A stretch of 64,000 bases of DNA from Bradyrhizobium algeriense (GTDB lineage: Bacteria; Pseudomonadota; Alphaproteobacteria; Rhizobiales; Xanthobacteraceae): contig NZ_JAZHRV010000001.1 of assembly GCF_036924595.1 (NCBI RefSeq), positions 2,170,001 through 2,234,000 on the forward strand. Direction: 5' to 3'. Below the pieces are notes generated by a model. That model was not told the origin of the DNA. It saw nothing but the letters and a program-made list of their open reading frames with translations, and searched no databases. Positions 31,549 through 39,793 of this stretch are shown piece by piece (within the stretch, counting starts at the first letter, position 1; each line of letters starts with the position of its first letter). The position numbers and the translations under genes were made by a program.

Positions 31549-32495
31549 GTCCTTTCGACCATGCGCCCGAAGAAACCTTGCGGACGGAAGAAGATGATCA
31601 GGAGGAACACGACGAAGATCGCGGCGTTCTGCAATTGCGTCGGCAGGATCAGCGTCGACATCTGCTGGACCAGCCCGATCGTCATGCCGCCCCAGAAGGC
31701 GCCGATGATGCTGCCCATGCCGCCAAGCACGACGCCGGCATACATGACGATGACATATTCGACACCAACAAAGGGGTGAAAGGGGTAGTTGGTGGCGAGC
31801 AGGCCGCCGGCAATCGCGGTAATGCCGGTGCCGAGTGCGAAGGCAATGCGGTGCGCACGGTCGACGTCGATGCCCATATAGGTCGCCGCGGTAGGATTGT
31901 CGGCCGCGGCACGCAGCGATTTTCCGATCCGCGACCGCGTGATCATCAGCGTCAGCAGCAGCATCGTCACCAGCGAGACGACCGCGTCGATCCCGCGCGC
32001 CTTGTTGATGAAGACACTGACGTCATAAAACAGCGGTCCGAGCTCCCACGCCGAACTCGACAGCGGCGTCCGGATCGAGGCCAATACCGAGCCGAACACG
32101 AGCAGACCACCATTTTGCAGGATCAGTGCGATCCCCAGCGTAAGAATGAGCTGGGCGTAGTGACCCTCGCCCTCGAGTGAAGAGGTGCGCGTGCCGGATA
32201 CCCGTGAGATCAGGGTGAGGTGGACGAAGTAACCGAAGACGGCCAGCACCGGGCCCGCAAGCACGATCGCGACGAACGGACCGAAGGTGTTGCCGAAAGT
32301 GGCCTGAACGCCGAGCGCGGTGAAGAAATAGAACGCCGCATACATGCCGAGCATCATGAAATCGCCTTGCGCGAAGTTGATCACCCGCATGACGCCGAAG
32401 ATCAGCCCGAGCCCGACGCACATCAGGCCGTAGACCGCGCCGATCAAAAGCCCGGCGGACAACGCCTGCAGGAAGCCTTCCAGTGCCTGGGTCAC
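31545..32495 (-). CDS. LivH-type ABC permease
   Basis: A roughly 316-aa permease with eight or so membrane helices; LivH hallmarks are GLMCVGLGLIFGVMRVINFA, GDFMMLGMYAAF, and GKSLRAAADNPTAATYMGID (the EAA-like loop) followed by GGLLATNYPF. GTG 32495 (GTGACCCAG) is preferred because GAGGTTGCC precedes it; the frame is open to an ATG at 32522. Its stop overlaps the fused permease-ATPase start. It lies 118 nt after the PrpD gene, so a secondary promoter is possible. Confidence 0.9.
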   Translation of the reverse strand: MTQALEGFLQALSAGLLIGAVYGLMCVGLGLIFGVMRVINFAQGDFMMLGMYAAFYFFTALGVQATFGNTFGPFVAIVLAGPVLAVFGYFVHLTLISRVSGTRTSSLEGEGHYAQLILTLGIALILQNGGLLVFGSVLASIRTPLSSSAWELGPLFYDVSVFINKARGIDAVVSLVTMLLLTLMITRSRIGKSLRAAADNPTAATYMGIDVDRAHRIAFALGTGITAIAGGLLATNYPFHPFVGVEYVIVMYAGVVLGGMGSIIGAFWGGMTIGLVQQMSTLILPTQLQNAAIFVVFLLIIFFRPQGFFGRMVERT

Positions 32496-32613
32496 CGGCA
32501 ACCTCGCACAGGAACGGAACATCCGTGTTTCGCACCGGCTATTATCGGTATGGCCGTATCGGCGGTCTCCGGTTTGAACATGATGCCCCCCATTTTCTGT
32601 TTGTCGTTATCGA

Positions 32614-34011
32614 TCATGACGCTGGCCGCAGCCGTTGTTCGGTCGGCTCAAGCCGGCACCGGGCGGCGATGACGCGGCTGTCCGGAAGTGATGCGCAATT
32701 GTCGATCAACTCTTCCAGATGCCGCGCCTGCTTGTCGCCGATAACGGCGGCGGCAGCACCCCGAAAGCGGGTGCGGATTTCTTCGGGCGTCGCGGCAATC
32801 ACGTTGTCGAGACGCTGATGGACGGTGTTTCCGTTGCGGAGGCCAACCCGGATCTCGGCGCCTTGGTTGGCCGGGAACGCGGCGGTGAGACCGGGCTCGC
32901 TTTGCAGCTCGGTTCGTTCGACGAGGCGGAGGATCCTGATATCGTCAATATCAGCGTAATTGTCCTCTTCGAGCGCACCGCGCGCCAGCACGGCTGCGAC
33001 GCTGAAGGGAATGCTCATCTTGGCCTGTAGCGCGTTGTGAAATGGCCCCTTGGAGTCGCAGCCGGGGTAGCGGGCCGCCGCCTCGGGGACTCTGATCGCA
33101 ACGGTCGCGATGTCTTCGGATGTTCCGAGTTCGCGCGCGACACGTAACGCTGTCTGCGCTGCGGTCTGTGCGAAATTGCAGGCGGGAGCGGGCTTGTTGT
33201 AGACGGCCATGATCTCGGGCTGGGAGCCGGCAAACAATCGGATCCCGGCGGGGGCAGGCTGGCGGCGGAAGGCGGCGAACAGTCCGGCTTCGCCCTCAAG
33301 GATGGTTTCGGAGGTGCACGCGCCGGCCTCGGCCAGTTCGACCGCGGCAATCGCGTTGCGCGCCGCAAAGCCTGGGTGGAAATACATTTCGGAGCCGCCG
33401 GCGCGCGGCCATTCGTTCAGGCCGGACGACGTGTTTGCGGCAATGGCAATTGCGCTGGTTGCGACGTCTTCGGTCAGGCCGAGAGCATAGCTGCCCGCAA
33501 GGGCTGCCCCGAGCGGCGCAACAAGCCCGGTCGGCCGGTAGAGGCGCGCGAGGTCGGCGGCAAACAGTGCGCGACCGATCTGTGCGCCGGTCTCATAGCC
33601 GATGATCGCGGCGCCAACGAACGTTGCGCCGGACAGCGGCGTTCGTTCCGACAAAGCGAGCAGGGTCGGCCAGATCACCACGCCATGGTGACAGATGCTG
33701 GCTGCGTGCATGTCTTCGCGCACCAGGCCGTGGCCCATGGTGGCGTTGGCGAAGGCCGCGTCGCCCGGCGAGGCGAGGGTGCGGGTGCCGATGACGGTTG
33801 CGCCGTTTCCGACCTCGCGCGCGATGCCGATGGCCTGGCGACTCCATGGATGGTTTCTCGCCTCGAAGGCACAGGAAAGAAAATCCAGCAGGCAGATTTT
33901 CGCCTTGGCGATGACATCAGCGTCAAAACGGCCGAGGTCGACGGCAAGCGCGGTGCGTGCCAACGCCCGCGCCAACGACACCTTGCTTGATCCGGTCGAT
34001 CCGATTGTCAT
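32614..34011 (-). CDS. MmgE/PrpD family protein A
   Basis: A ~465-aa member of the family that contains 2-methylcitrate dehydratase, cis-aconitate decarboxylase and many unassigned enzymes. Typical segments are AKICLLDFLSCAFEA, FANATMGHGLVREDMH (active-site helix), GATFVGAAIIGYE, and AARYPGCDSKGPF with a late IPFSVAAVL. The standard G-H-x-x-D-x-D-D region reads GHGLVREDMHAAS, i.e. deviates from PrpD proper, so a different substrate is likely. ATG 34011 fits; an upstream ATG at 34071 overlaps the preceding gene. Confidence 0.85.
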   Translation of the reverse strand: MTIGSTGSSKVSLARALARTALAVDLGRFDADVIAKAKICLLDFLSCAFEARNHPWSRQAIGIAREVGNGATVIGTRTLASPGDAAFANATMGHGLVREDMHAASICHHGVVIWPTLLALSERTPLSGATFVGAAIIGYETGAQIGRALFAADLARLYRPTGLVAPLGAALAGSYALGLTEDVATSAIAIAANTSSGLNEWPRAGGSEMYFHPGFAARNAIAAVELAEAGACTSETILEGEAGLFAAFRRQPAPAGIRLFAGSQPEIMAVYNKPAPACNFAQTAAQTALRVARELGTSEDIATVAIRVPEAAARYPGCDSKGPFHNALQAKMSIPFSVAAVLARGALEEDNYADIDDIRILRLVERTELQSEPGLTAAFPANQGAEIRVGLRNGNTVHQRLDNVIAATPEEIRTRFRGAAAAVIGDKQARHLEELIDNCASLPDSRVIAARCRLEPTEQRLRPAS

Positions 34012-34043
34012 GGCAATCGTCCTCGCGCGCCGTTGACCCGGGT

Positions 34044-34937
34044 CTAGCCGCGCATTTCCACGCCGGCCCATTCCTCCAGCACTTTCGCGATCGAGGTGAA
34101 ATCGGAAGACGCGCCATATTTGGCGTTGGTGATGGCGAGCATCTGCCGGACCACCGAGCCGCAGACCATCGGCACGCCCATGGCCTCGGCTTCATCGACG
34201 CAGAGCCGCACGTCCTTGTAGGAGAGGCCGGTGGTAAAGCCGAAATCGAAGGTGCCGGGAAGCACGGCGCGAGGGAATTTGTCTTCCGAAGCGCTGTTGC
34301 GCCCGCTGCTGGCGTTGATGATGTCGATCAGCACCTTGGCGTTGACGCCGCCCTTGACGCCCATCGCGACCGCCTCGGAGGTGATCACAAGCGCTGCCGC
34401 CGCCATCAGGTTGTTCGCGAGCTTTGCGGTCTGCGCCGTGCCCGGCTTGTCGCCGGTGTAAAACAGCTTTCCGAAGTGCTTCAGGATCGGCTCAACCCTG
34501 TCATAGGTCGCTTTCGGGCAGGACACCATCACTGCAAGCGTGCCGTTCACCGCGCCTTTGATGCCGCCGCTGACCGGCGCATCGACCAGCGTCAGGTTGC
34601 GCGCTTCAAATCCCTTCGCGATCAATTTGGCGGCGCCGGGCCCGGTGGTGGACAAGTCGATCAGGACGGTCGCGCGGTTTCCGGCGACGATTCCATCGGG
34701 CCCCAGCGCAACGGCCTTGACGATGTCGGGGGTCGGCAGGCTGGCCAGCACGATGTCTGCGCTGGACGCGACTTCGGCGGGCGATTTCGCCAGCCGTGCG
34801 CCGCGCGCAACCAGCGGCTTGGTCGCTTCAGCCTGTGCATCGTAAATGCACAGCGAATAGCCGGCGTCGAGCAGGCGCCCGGCCATCGGTCCGCCCATTC
34901 GGCCCGTTCCGACAAAGCCGATTGTTTCTGCTGCCAT
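34044..34937 (-). CDS. 3-hydroxyisobutyrate dehydrogenase-like NAD(P)-dependent oxidoreductase
   Basis: A 297-aa beta-hydroxyacid dehydrogenase. It has the N-terminal Rossmann motif GFVGTGRMGGPMAGRLLDAG, the substrate motif VDAPVSGGIKGA, and the catalytic lysine in AKLANNLMAAA. The start at 34937 follows AGGGAGCGAATC. It is the first gene of the minus-strand series and the nearest to the divergent control region at 34938-35067. Family members oxidise small 3-hydroxy acids (hydroxyisobutyrate, tartronate semialdehyde, 6-phosphogluconate-like); the actual substrate is unknown. Confidence 0.88.
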   Translation of the reverse strand: MAAETIGFVGTGRMGGPMAGRLLDAGYSLCIYDAQAEATKPLVARGARLAKSPAEVASSADIVLASLPTPDIVKAVALGPDGIVAGNRATVLIDLSTTGPGAAKLIAKGFEARNLTLVDAPVSGGIKGAVNGTLAVMVSCPKATYDRVEPILKHFGKLFYTGDKPGTAQTAKLANNLMAAAALVITSEAVAMGVKGGVNAKVLIDIINASSGRNSASEDKFPRAVLPGTFDFGFTTGLSYKDVRLCVDEAEAMGVPMVCGSVVRQMLAITNAKYGASSDFTSIAKVLEEWAGVEMRG

Positions 34938-35021
34938 GATTCGCTCCCTGTCGCGCCGCTGGCGCTTTCTTGTTCTTGCCGCGGCAGGGTTTCCCTGGCC
35001 GCGTTTGACCAAACTCACAGA

Positions 35022-35040
35022 TTGTCAGTTAATCTGTCAA
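35022..35040. promoter_or_regulatory. inverted-repeat operator in a divergent promoter region
   Basis: TTGTCAG-TTAAT-CTGTCAA is a 7-5-7 inverted repeat with one mismatch per arm. On the minus strand the right arm reads TTGACAG, an ideal -35 box for the series starting at 34937; on the plus strand the left arm TTGTCA lies 16 nt before TAAGAA, a fair -35/-10 pair for the PrpD gene at 35068. A regulator bound here would block both directions. The FCD-type GntR at 23796-24512 is the obvious candidate (inference). Confidence 0.5.
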
Positions 35041-35067
35041 GCATAAGAATTCTGTCGACAGGGCTCA

Positions 35068-36459
35068 ATGCGCCGGAATAGGATTGGAAAAAACAAGCTC
35101 CGGGGAATTCGCTCAGTGCGGCAAGATGAAGCGCAAGGCGTCGGCACAATTTTCGCCGATTTCGTTGCCGGTACAACGTGGACGGATGTCGCGAGGCAGA
35201 ATCACGAAGCGAAGCGTTCGATTCTGAACTTCTTTGCGACGGCCCTCGGTTCGGCTCATGACCCTGCGGTCGGCGTTGCCTTGCGCGTGCTGTCGCCGTT
35301 CAGCGGCGCCGCAACTTCGGCGATCATCGGCCGCTCCGAGAGGCTCGATGCGATGGGCGCGGCGTTCGTCAACGCGATTTCGGCCAATCTGCTCGATTTC
35401 GACGATACCCATCTGGACACGATCATTCATCCGGCAGCGCCCGTTGCTGCACCGGTCCTGGCATTGGCGCAGGCGCGCGGGCTTTCGGGGCGGGACGTTC
35501 TGATCGCGTTCATTCTCGGCGTGGAGGTCGAATGCCGCGTCGGCAATGCGGTATCTCCCGGACACTATGCGCGCGGCTGGCACATCACCTCGACCTGCGG
35601 CGTGTTCGGCGCGGCGGCCGCTTGCGCCAAATTGCTCGGCCTCCCGGCAGTCCAGATTTCCAATGCGATTGGAATTGCGGCAAGCCAATCGGCCGGCATC
35701 GTCGAAAATCTTCCGAGCGCCGCCAAGAATGTCAGTGTCGGCAATGCGGCGCGCAACGGCCTGTTTGCGGCATTGCTCGCGGCTGAAGGCTATTCCGCAT
35801 CGCCACGGGCCATCGAAGGGCCGCTCGGCTGGGCCCGTGCCATGGGCGACGAACCTGATCTTGAGCGTTTGACGGACAGTCTCGGCAAGACCTGGGAGAT
35901 CGCGAAGAACACCTACAAGCCCTATCCTGCGGGCATCGTGTTTCATGCCGTGATCGACGCCTGCTTCAAATTGCGGGAAAAGCTGGATCGGCGCATCGAC
36001 GATATCGCCTTCATCACGGTGCGGGGTTCGGCGCTTTTGCTGGCGCGCGGCGACCGGCCGGTTTGCAACGAACGCGATGCGCGGGTCAGCATTCATCATT
36101 GTGCCGCCTGTGCATTGCTGCTGGGCGCGGCCGGCATCACCGAATTCTCGGACGCGATCGTATTTCGGCCGGAGATCGCGGCCTTGCGGCAGAAAGTGAA
36201 GGCGGAGCTTGACGCTTCGCTTCCGGACGGCGCCGCGCGCGTCGCTATCCAAATGGCGTCGGGGGAGATGCTTAGTGAGGTCGTGATGGAAGCGAAAGGC
36301 AGTCTTGCCGATCCGCTGTCGGACCGTGATATCGAAGCGAAAATGCGCGATTGTGCGCGGCTGGGGCAAAGCGATTGGGATATCGATCGCATCATCGACG
36401 ATGTTTGGCGTCTCGACACGCTTGCTGACGTCTCAAGCCTGATGAGGGCACACGGCTGA
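35068..36459 (+). CDS. MmgE/PrpD family protein B
   Basis: A 463-aa enzyme of the same family as 32614-34011 but closer to the canonical pattern: ANLLDFDDTHLDTIIHPAAP carries the D-x-D-D-T-H active-site motif, followed by LIAFILGVEVECRVGNAV, RGWHITSTCGVFGAAAA and KPYPAGIVFHAVIDA. Candidates are a hydratase or decarboxylase on a tricarboxylate- or branched acid-like substrate. Ribosome site ACAGGG. It heads a plus-strand set with a CMD-like gene and a metallo-hydrolase. Confidence 0.87.
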   Translation: MRRNRIGKNKLRGIRSVRQDEAQGVGTIFADFVAGTTWTDVARQNHEAKRSILNFFATALGSAHDPAVGVALRVLSPFSGAATSAIIGRSERLDAMGAAFVNAISANLLDFDDTHLDTIIHPAAPVAAPVLALAQARGLSGRDVLIAFILGVEVECRVGNAVSPGHYARGWHITSTCGVFGAAAACAKLLGLPAVQISNAIGIAASQSAGIVENLPSAAKNVSVGNAARNGLFAALLAAEGYSASPRAIEGPLGWARAMGDEPDLERLTDSLGKTWEIAKNTYKPYPAGIVFHAVIDACFKLREKLDRRIDDIAFITVRGSALLLARGDRPVCNERDARVSIHHCAACALLLGAAGITEFSDAIVFRPEIAALRQKVKAELDASLPDGAARVAIQMASGEMLSEVVMEAKGSLADPLSDRDIEAKMRDCARLGQSDWDIDRIIDDVWRLDTLADVSSLMRAHG

Positions 36460-36500
36460 GCCGCACCTGAAAAGCAATACTCAAACAATGGAAGGAACCA

Positions 36501-36881
36501 ATGATGAGCGAGTTGTTCGAAAAAGGCCTGCAGGTCCGCAAGGAAGTACTCGGCGAAGAGTACGTCAACAAATCCATCGCCGGCGCCGACGAATTCACCC
36601 GGACGATGGCGGAGTGGTCGACCGAGTTTTGCTGGGGCGCGTTGTGGACCCGGCCGGGACTCGACCGTCGCACCCGCAGCATCGTCAATCTGGCGATGCT
36701 CGGGGCGCTGAATCGGCCTCACGAGCTGAAGCTGCACGTCAAGGGAGCACTGAAGAACGGCCTCACCAAGGAGGAGATCAAGGAGATACTGCTTCAGGTC
36801 GCGGTGTATTGCGGCATCCCGTCGGGAATCGATGCCTTCCGGAATGCGCGCGAGGCGTTCAACGAAGTCGACGCAAAGTGA
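36501..36881 (+). CDS. carboxymuconolactone decarboxylase-family protein B
   Basis: A 126-aa AhpD/CMD-fold protein, paralogous to 26104-26484: FCWGALWTRPGLDRRTRS, VNLAMLGALNRPHELKLHV, KGALKNGLTKEEIKEILLQ, AVYCGIPSGIDAFRNA. GGAAGGAACC ribosome site. It is 41 nt after the PrpD gene and 27 nt before the metallo-hydrolase. Having one CMD gene in each of the two divergent arms suggests paired, non-identical steps of one pathway. Confidence 0.85.
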   Translation: MMSELFEKGLQVRKEVLGEEYVNKSIAGADEFTRTMAEWSTEFCWGALWTRPGLDRRTRSIVNLAMLGALNRPHELKLHVKGALKNGLTKEEIKEILLQVAVYCGIPSGIDAFRNAREAFNEVDAK

Positions 36882-36908
36882 TGAATCGCCGCTCTATGAG
36901 GAGATAGC

Positions 36909-37742
36909 ATGGCCGAGCAGGAGTACGAACTCTTTGCTATCCGCTATGCCACTCGCGAGGCGCGGCGGAGCGAGCATTTCATCGGCGGCGATCCGCACGA
37001 CGGACCGATGCCGATGGACTATTTCATGTGGCTGGCAAGGGGAGGGGGCCGCACCTTTATCATCGATACCGGATTCAACGCGGAAGTATCGAAGAAGCGA
37101 AAGCGGACGTTCCTGCGTTGTCCGGTGGAGACGCTCAGTGCGTTCGGCATCGGTGCGAACGAGGTCGAGGATGTCATCCTCACGCATCTGCATTACGACC
37201 ATGCGGGCAATTTCGACCGATTCCCGAACGCGCGATTCCACCTCCAGGAACGCGAACTGGCGTATGCCACGGGGCGCTTTATGCGATATCCGAGGTTGTC
37301 GCATTCGTTCGAGGTCGAGGACGTCTGCGGGATTGTACGGTTGAACTATGCGCGGCGCGTCTTGTTCTATGAAGGCGACGCCGAGCTCGCTCCCGGCCTT
37401 ACGATACATGCGGCCGGCGGCCATTCCGCCGGGCTTCAGTTCGTTCGCGTCAGGACACGCCGGGGATTTGTCGTCGTTGCCTCCGATGTCAGTCATTTTT
37501 ACGAGAATATGGCCAGTGAGCGTCCGTTTACGACCGCCCTCCATATCGGCGAAATGCTGGAGGGATTTGATCGGTTGCGGGCGCTTGCGCCGGATGAGAG
37601 CCATATCGTTCCGGGGCATGATCCGCTCGTCATGAAGCTTTATCCAGCTCCAAGCCCGCAACTGGAGGGCATCGCCGTGCGCCTTGATGTGCCGCCATCT
37701 GGCACCGCGCCCGTTCGCGCCGATTATCTGGCGGGGCATTAG
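36909..37742 (+). CDS. metallo-beta-lactamase-fold hydrolase (AHL-lactonase-like)
   Basis: A 277-aa MBL-fold enzyme with the zinc motif THLHYDHAGN (HxHxDH), a further His in AAGGHSAG, the bridging Asp in VVASDVSHF and a final His in IVPGHDPLV. The pattern and length resemble the N-acyl-homoserine-lactonase group, but lactonases of catabolic pathways look alike. With a CMD-family protein next to it, opening of a lactone intermediate is a reasonable reading (inference). Cytosolic, no signal peptide. Last gene of the plus-strand set. Confidence 0.87.
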   Translation: MAEQEYELFAIRYATREARRSEHFIGGDPHDGPMPMDYFMWLARGGGRTFIIDTGFNAEVSKKRKRTFLRCPVETLSAFGIGANEVEDVILTHLHYDHAGNFDRFPNARFHLQERELAYATGRFMRYPRLSHSFEVEDVCGIVRLNYARRVLFYEGDAELAPGLTIHAAGGHSAGLQFVRVRTRRGFVVVASDVSHFYENMASERPFTTALHIGEMLEGFDRLRALAPDESHIVPGHDPLVMKLYPAPSPQLEGIAVRLDVPPSGTAPVRADYLAGH

Positions 37743-37758
37743 CCAATGTCGATGAGCT

Positions 37759-37854
37759 ACTATAGCGTTTTCGAGCGAAGTGGGTACCGGTTCGCGTGAA
37801 GAAAATGCGTCAAACAAGAATCTAGAGCTTCAATCAGAACCGATAATGCTCTAA
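37759..37854. repeat. Bradyrhizobium-type dispersed intergenic repeat
   Basis: The sequence from CTATAGCGTTTTCGAGCGAA through GGTACCGGTTCGCGTGAAGA and AATCTAGAGC to the AATCAGAACCGATAATGCTC end matches, from memory, a palindrome-rich intergenic element found in many copies in Bradyrhizobium and related genomes. The second half (AGAGCTTC ... GCTCTA) can fold. It lies between two convergent genes, a usual place for such elements. Confidence 0.7.
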
Positions 37855-37895
37855 CGGAAGCGAACGCGTTCCAACGGCAGATACATTCGCCGCGC

Positions 37896-38867
37896 TTATT
37901 TCTCCGCCGCTTCTCTTAGAATCGGCATCAACCGGGCAGATTCGCTTTTTATCAGGTTCGCGAGTGCCTTTGGTCCACGGCGGTCAGGCTCCACGATATC
38001 GGCGCCGAGATCAGCCAACCGTTTTTGCACTGAATCTTCGCTGAGGCCTTTGTTCAGGGCTTCCGCAAGTCTATCAATAACTGACTGCGGCGTGCCACTT
38101 GGTACGAACACCGCGTAAAAAGGAGCGCAGTCGAACTCGGGAAGGCCCTGTTCATAGGAAGTTGGTACATCCGGCAACATCGGGCTGCGTTTCCTGGCGG
38201 CGATTGCCAGCGCCTTGACGGTGCCAGCCCGCACCTGGCTCAATGTGCCGAGCACCGGATCGCATTCATAGTCGATCTGACCGCCGAGCATCGCATTCAA
38301 CACCGGGGCTGTGCCGGTAAACGGAACCATTGTCGGCTTGATGCCGATGGCCGCGTTGAGGAGGAGACAGCCGATGTAGGATACTGAGCCAAGTCCGGCG
38401 TGCCCAACATTGAGCTGGCTCGCGTTGGATTTGGCATAGGCGACGAATTCGTTGAGATTATTGGCGGGGAAGTCTTTGCGGACGACAAGCAGCTCGGGAT
38501 ATTCGGCGGTCAGTCCAATCGGCTCGAAATCCTTCTGCGGATCGTAGCCCAGATTCGGATAGAACGCCGGCGCCAGCGCATTGGTGCCCAAGTGGCCGGA
38601 CAGGATCGTGTATCCGTCGGCCGGCGCGCGAGCGGCGCGAAGTGCGCCAATGGTGCCACCGGCACCTCCGACATTCTCCACCACGAATTTCTGGCCGAGA
38701 TGACGGTTGAAAATGTCGGCGGCGATCCTGCCTGTGATATCGGCCGGCCCGCCGGCTGCGAACGGAACGATAATCGTGACCGTTCTCGCGGGATAATCCT
38801 GGGCCTGTGCGCCATTCATTCCGGCCGCCATGAGAAGAACAGCCGCCGCCATAAAATGCCTTGCCAT
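37896..38867 (-). CDS. Bug/TctC-type periplasmic substrate-binding protein 2
   Basis: A 323-aa exported Bug protein: signal MARHFMAAAVLLMAAGMN to AQA, then QDYPARTVTIIVPFAAGGPA, FVVENVGGAGGTIGALRAA, FEPIGLTAEYP and a C-terminal LANLIKSESARLMPILREA. AGGGAGG ribosome site. It is the same length as the Bug gene at 22769-23740 but clearly diverged. Convergent with the metallo-hydrolase gene and separated from the AmiR gene by 326 nt; no membrane partner is nearby. Confidence 0.9.
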   Translation of the reverse strand: MARHFMAAAVLLMAAGMNGAQAQDYPARTVTIIVPFAAGGPADITGRIAADIFNRHLGQKFVVENVGGAGGTIGALRAARAPADGYTILSGHLGTNALAPAFYPNLGYDPQKDFEPIGLTAEYPELLVVRKDFPANNLNEFVAYAKSNASQLNVGHAGLGSVSYIGCLLLNAAIGIKPTMVPFTGTAPVLNAMLGGQIDYECDPVLGTLSQVRAGTVKALAIAARKRSPMLPDVPTSYEQGLPEFDCAPFYAVFVPSGTPQSVIDRLAEALNKGLSEDSVQKRLADLGADIVEPDRRGPKALANLIKSESARLMPILREAAEK

Positions 38868-39193
38868 TTATCGCCTCCCTGAAATTTTTATTGCTGTGAG
38901 CATATGCCGGTCTCGCCGGCAGGCAAATTGAATTGACGTCGTTGCCGCCCGCACGAATGAGCCTGACAGGACCGATCTCGGCAGACAGCGCCCTGCGCGT
39001 GGAGTGACACGAACTGAGCCAGGACCCTCGACACACCGTTGAACTTCAGCTGAACTGGACATACTCGAGCAAGCAGGTAGGCAGCGGGCTGCTCCGCGTG
39101 GCCATATGAAAGACTTCGTGACCCTGGGCATCCTTGCCGTGCGCGACCGGTACGGAACTTGCCGCGAAGTCCGGCGACCAGGCGATGGTGAAT
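38868..39193. other. intergenic region, no gene recognised
   Basis: A 326-nt stretch between the Bug gene start and the end of the AmiR gene. It should contain the Bug promoter. Several short frames are open but lack ribosome sites. No terminator hairpin with a T-run was seen after AmiR. Confidence 0.4.
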
Positions 39194-39793
39194 CTATCCG
39201 GTCGCGCGGGGTAGGCTGCCGTTTGCCGCGATCTCCGCTGACATTTGCTCAATTGTTTTGCGCTGCTCCATGGCGGCTCGCCGGATTAGTGCAAAGGCGG
39301 CGGGTTCAGCGATGGAGTGCGAATGCATCACTTGAAGGACGGCAGCGAGCACGACCCGACGCGAGCGAAGGCGCTCTTCCAGCTTGACGACATGCTGCTT
39401 CAACTCGTTGGTGCGCTCGGTCCGCTCGAACGCCATGACCAGCGCCGCATAAATGCCCGCGGAGCGCAGCGGTTTGACGAGAAACGATGCCGGATCGAGC
39501 TCCAGCACAAGCTTCAGCCGGCTCGGAGTTTCCGTGCCCAGCAGGGCGATGACAGGGCATCGTCCAGGCAAAGCCCGCTGCGCGGGCGAGGTGAGCGGCA
39601 GGAATTCATCGTCGATCAGCGCCACGTCCGGATGGCATTCGAGGGCGCCGCCCGGCTCCCAACCCGGCTCCCATGTGAAGATGTCGATTCCCAGGCGTTC
39701 GAACTGCCGCCTGACGATCGACAAGTCACGCTCATCCTTGACGGCGACGAGAGCCCTGCGTCCGCGGAGGGAAAATGAGGACGGCTTGCTCAT
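39194..39793 (-). CDS. amiR: AmiR-type ANTAR antitermination regulator
   Basis: A 199-aa protein with an N-terminal pseudo-receiver domain (RRALVAVKDERDLSIVRRQF ... DVALIDDEFLPL) and a C-terminal ANTAR RNA-binding helix bundle: VLAAVLQVMHSHSIAEPAAF, ALIRRAAMEQRKTIEQMSAE. ANTAR proteins bind paired hexaloop hairpins in nascent RNA and prevent intrinsic termination. In the classical system AmiR is held inactive by AmiC until amide binds. Its ATG overlaps the amiC stop (ATGA), so the two are coupled. The likely target is the leader terminator at 41234-41279. Confidence 0.88.
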   Translation of the reverse strand: MSKPSSFSLRGRRALVAVKDERDLSIVRRQFERLGIDIFTWEPGWEPGGALECHPDVALIDDEFLPLTSPAQRALPGRCPVIALLGTETPSRLKLVLELDPASFLVKPLRSAGIYAALVMAFERTERTNELKQHVVKLEERLRSRRVVLAAVLQVMHSHSIAEPAAFALIRRAAMEQRKTIEQMSAEIAANGSLPRATG

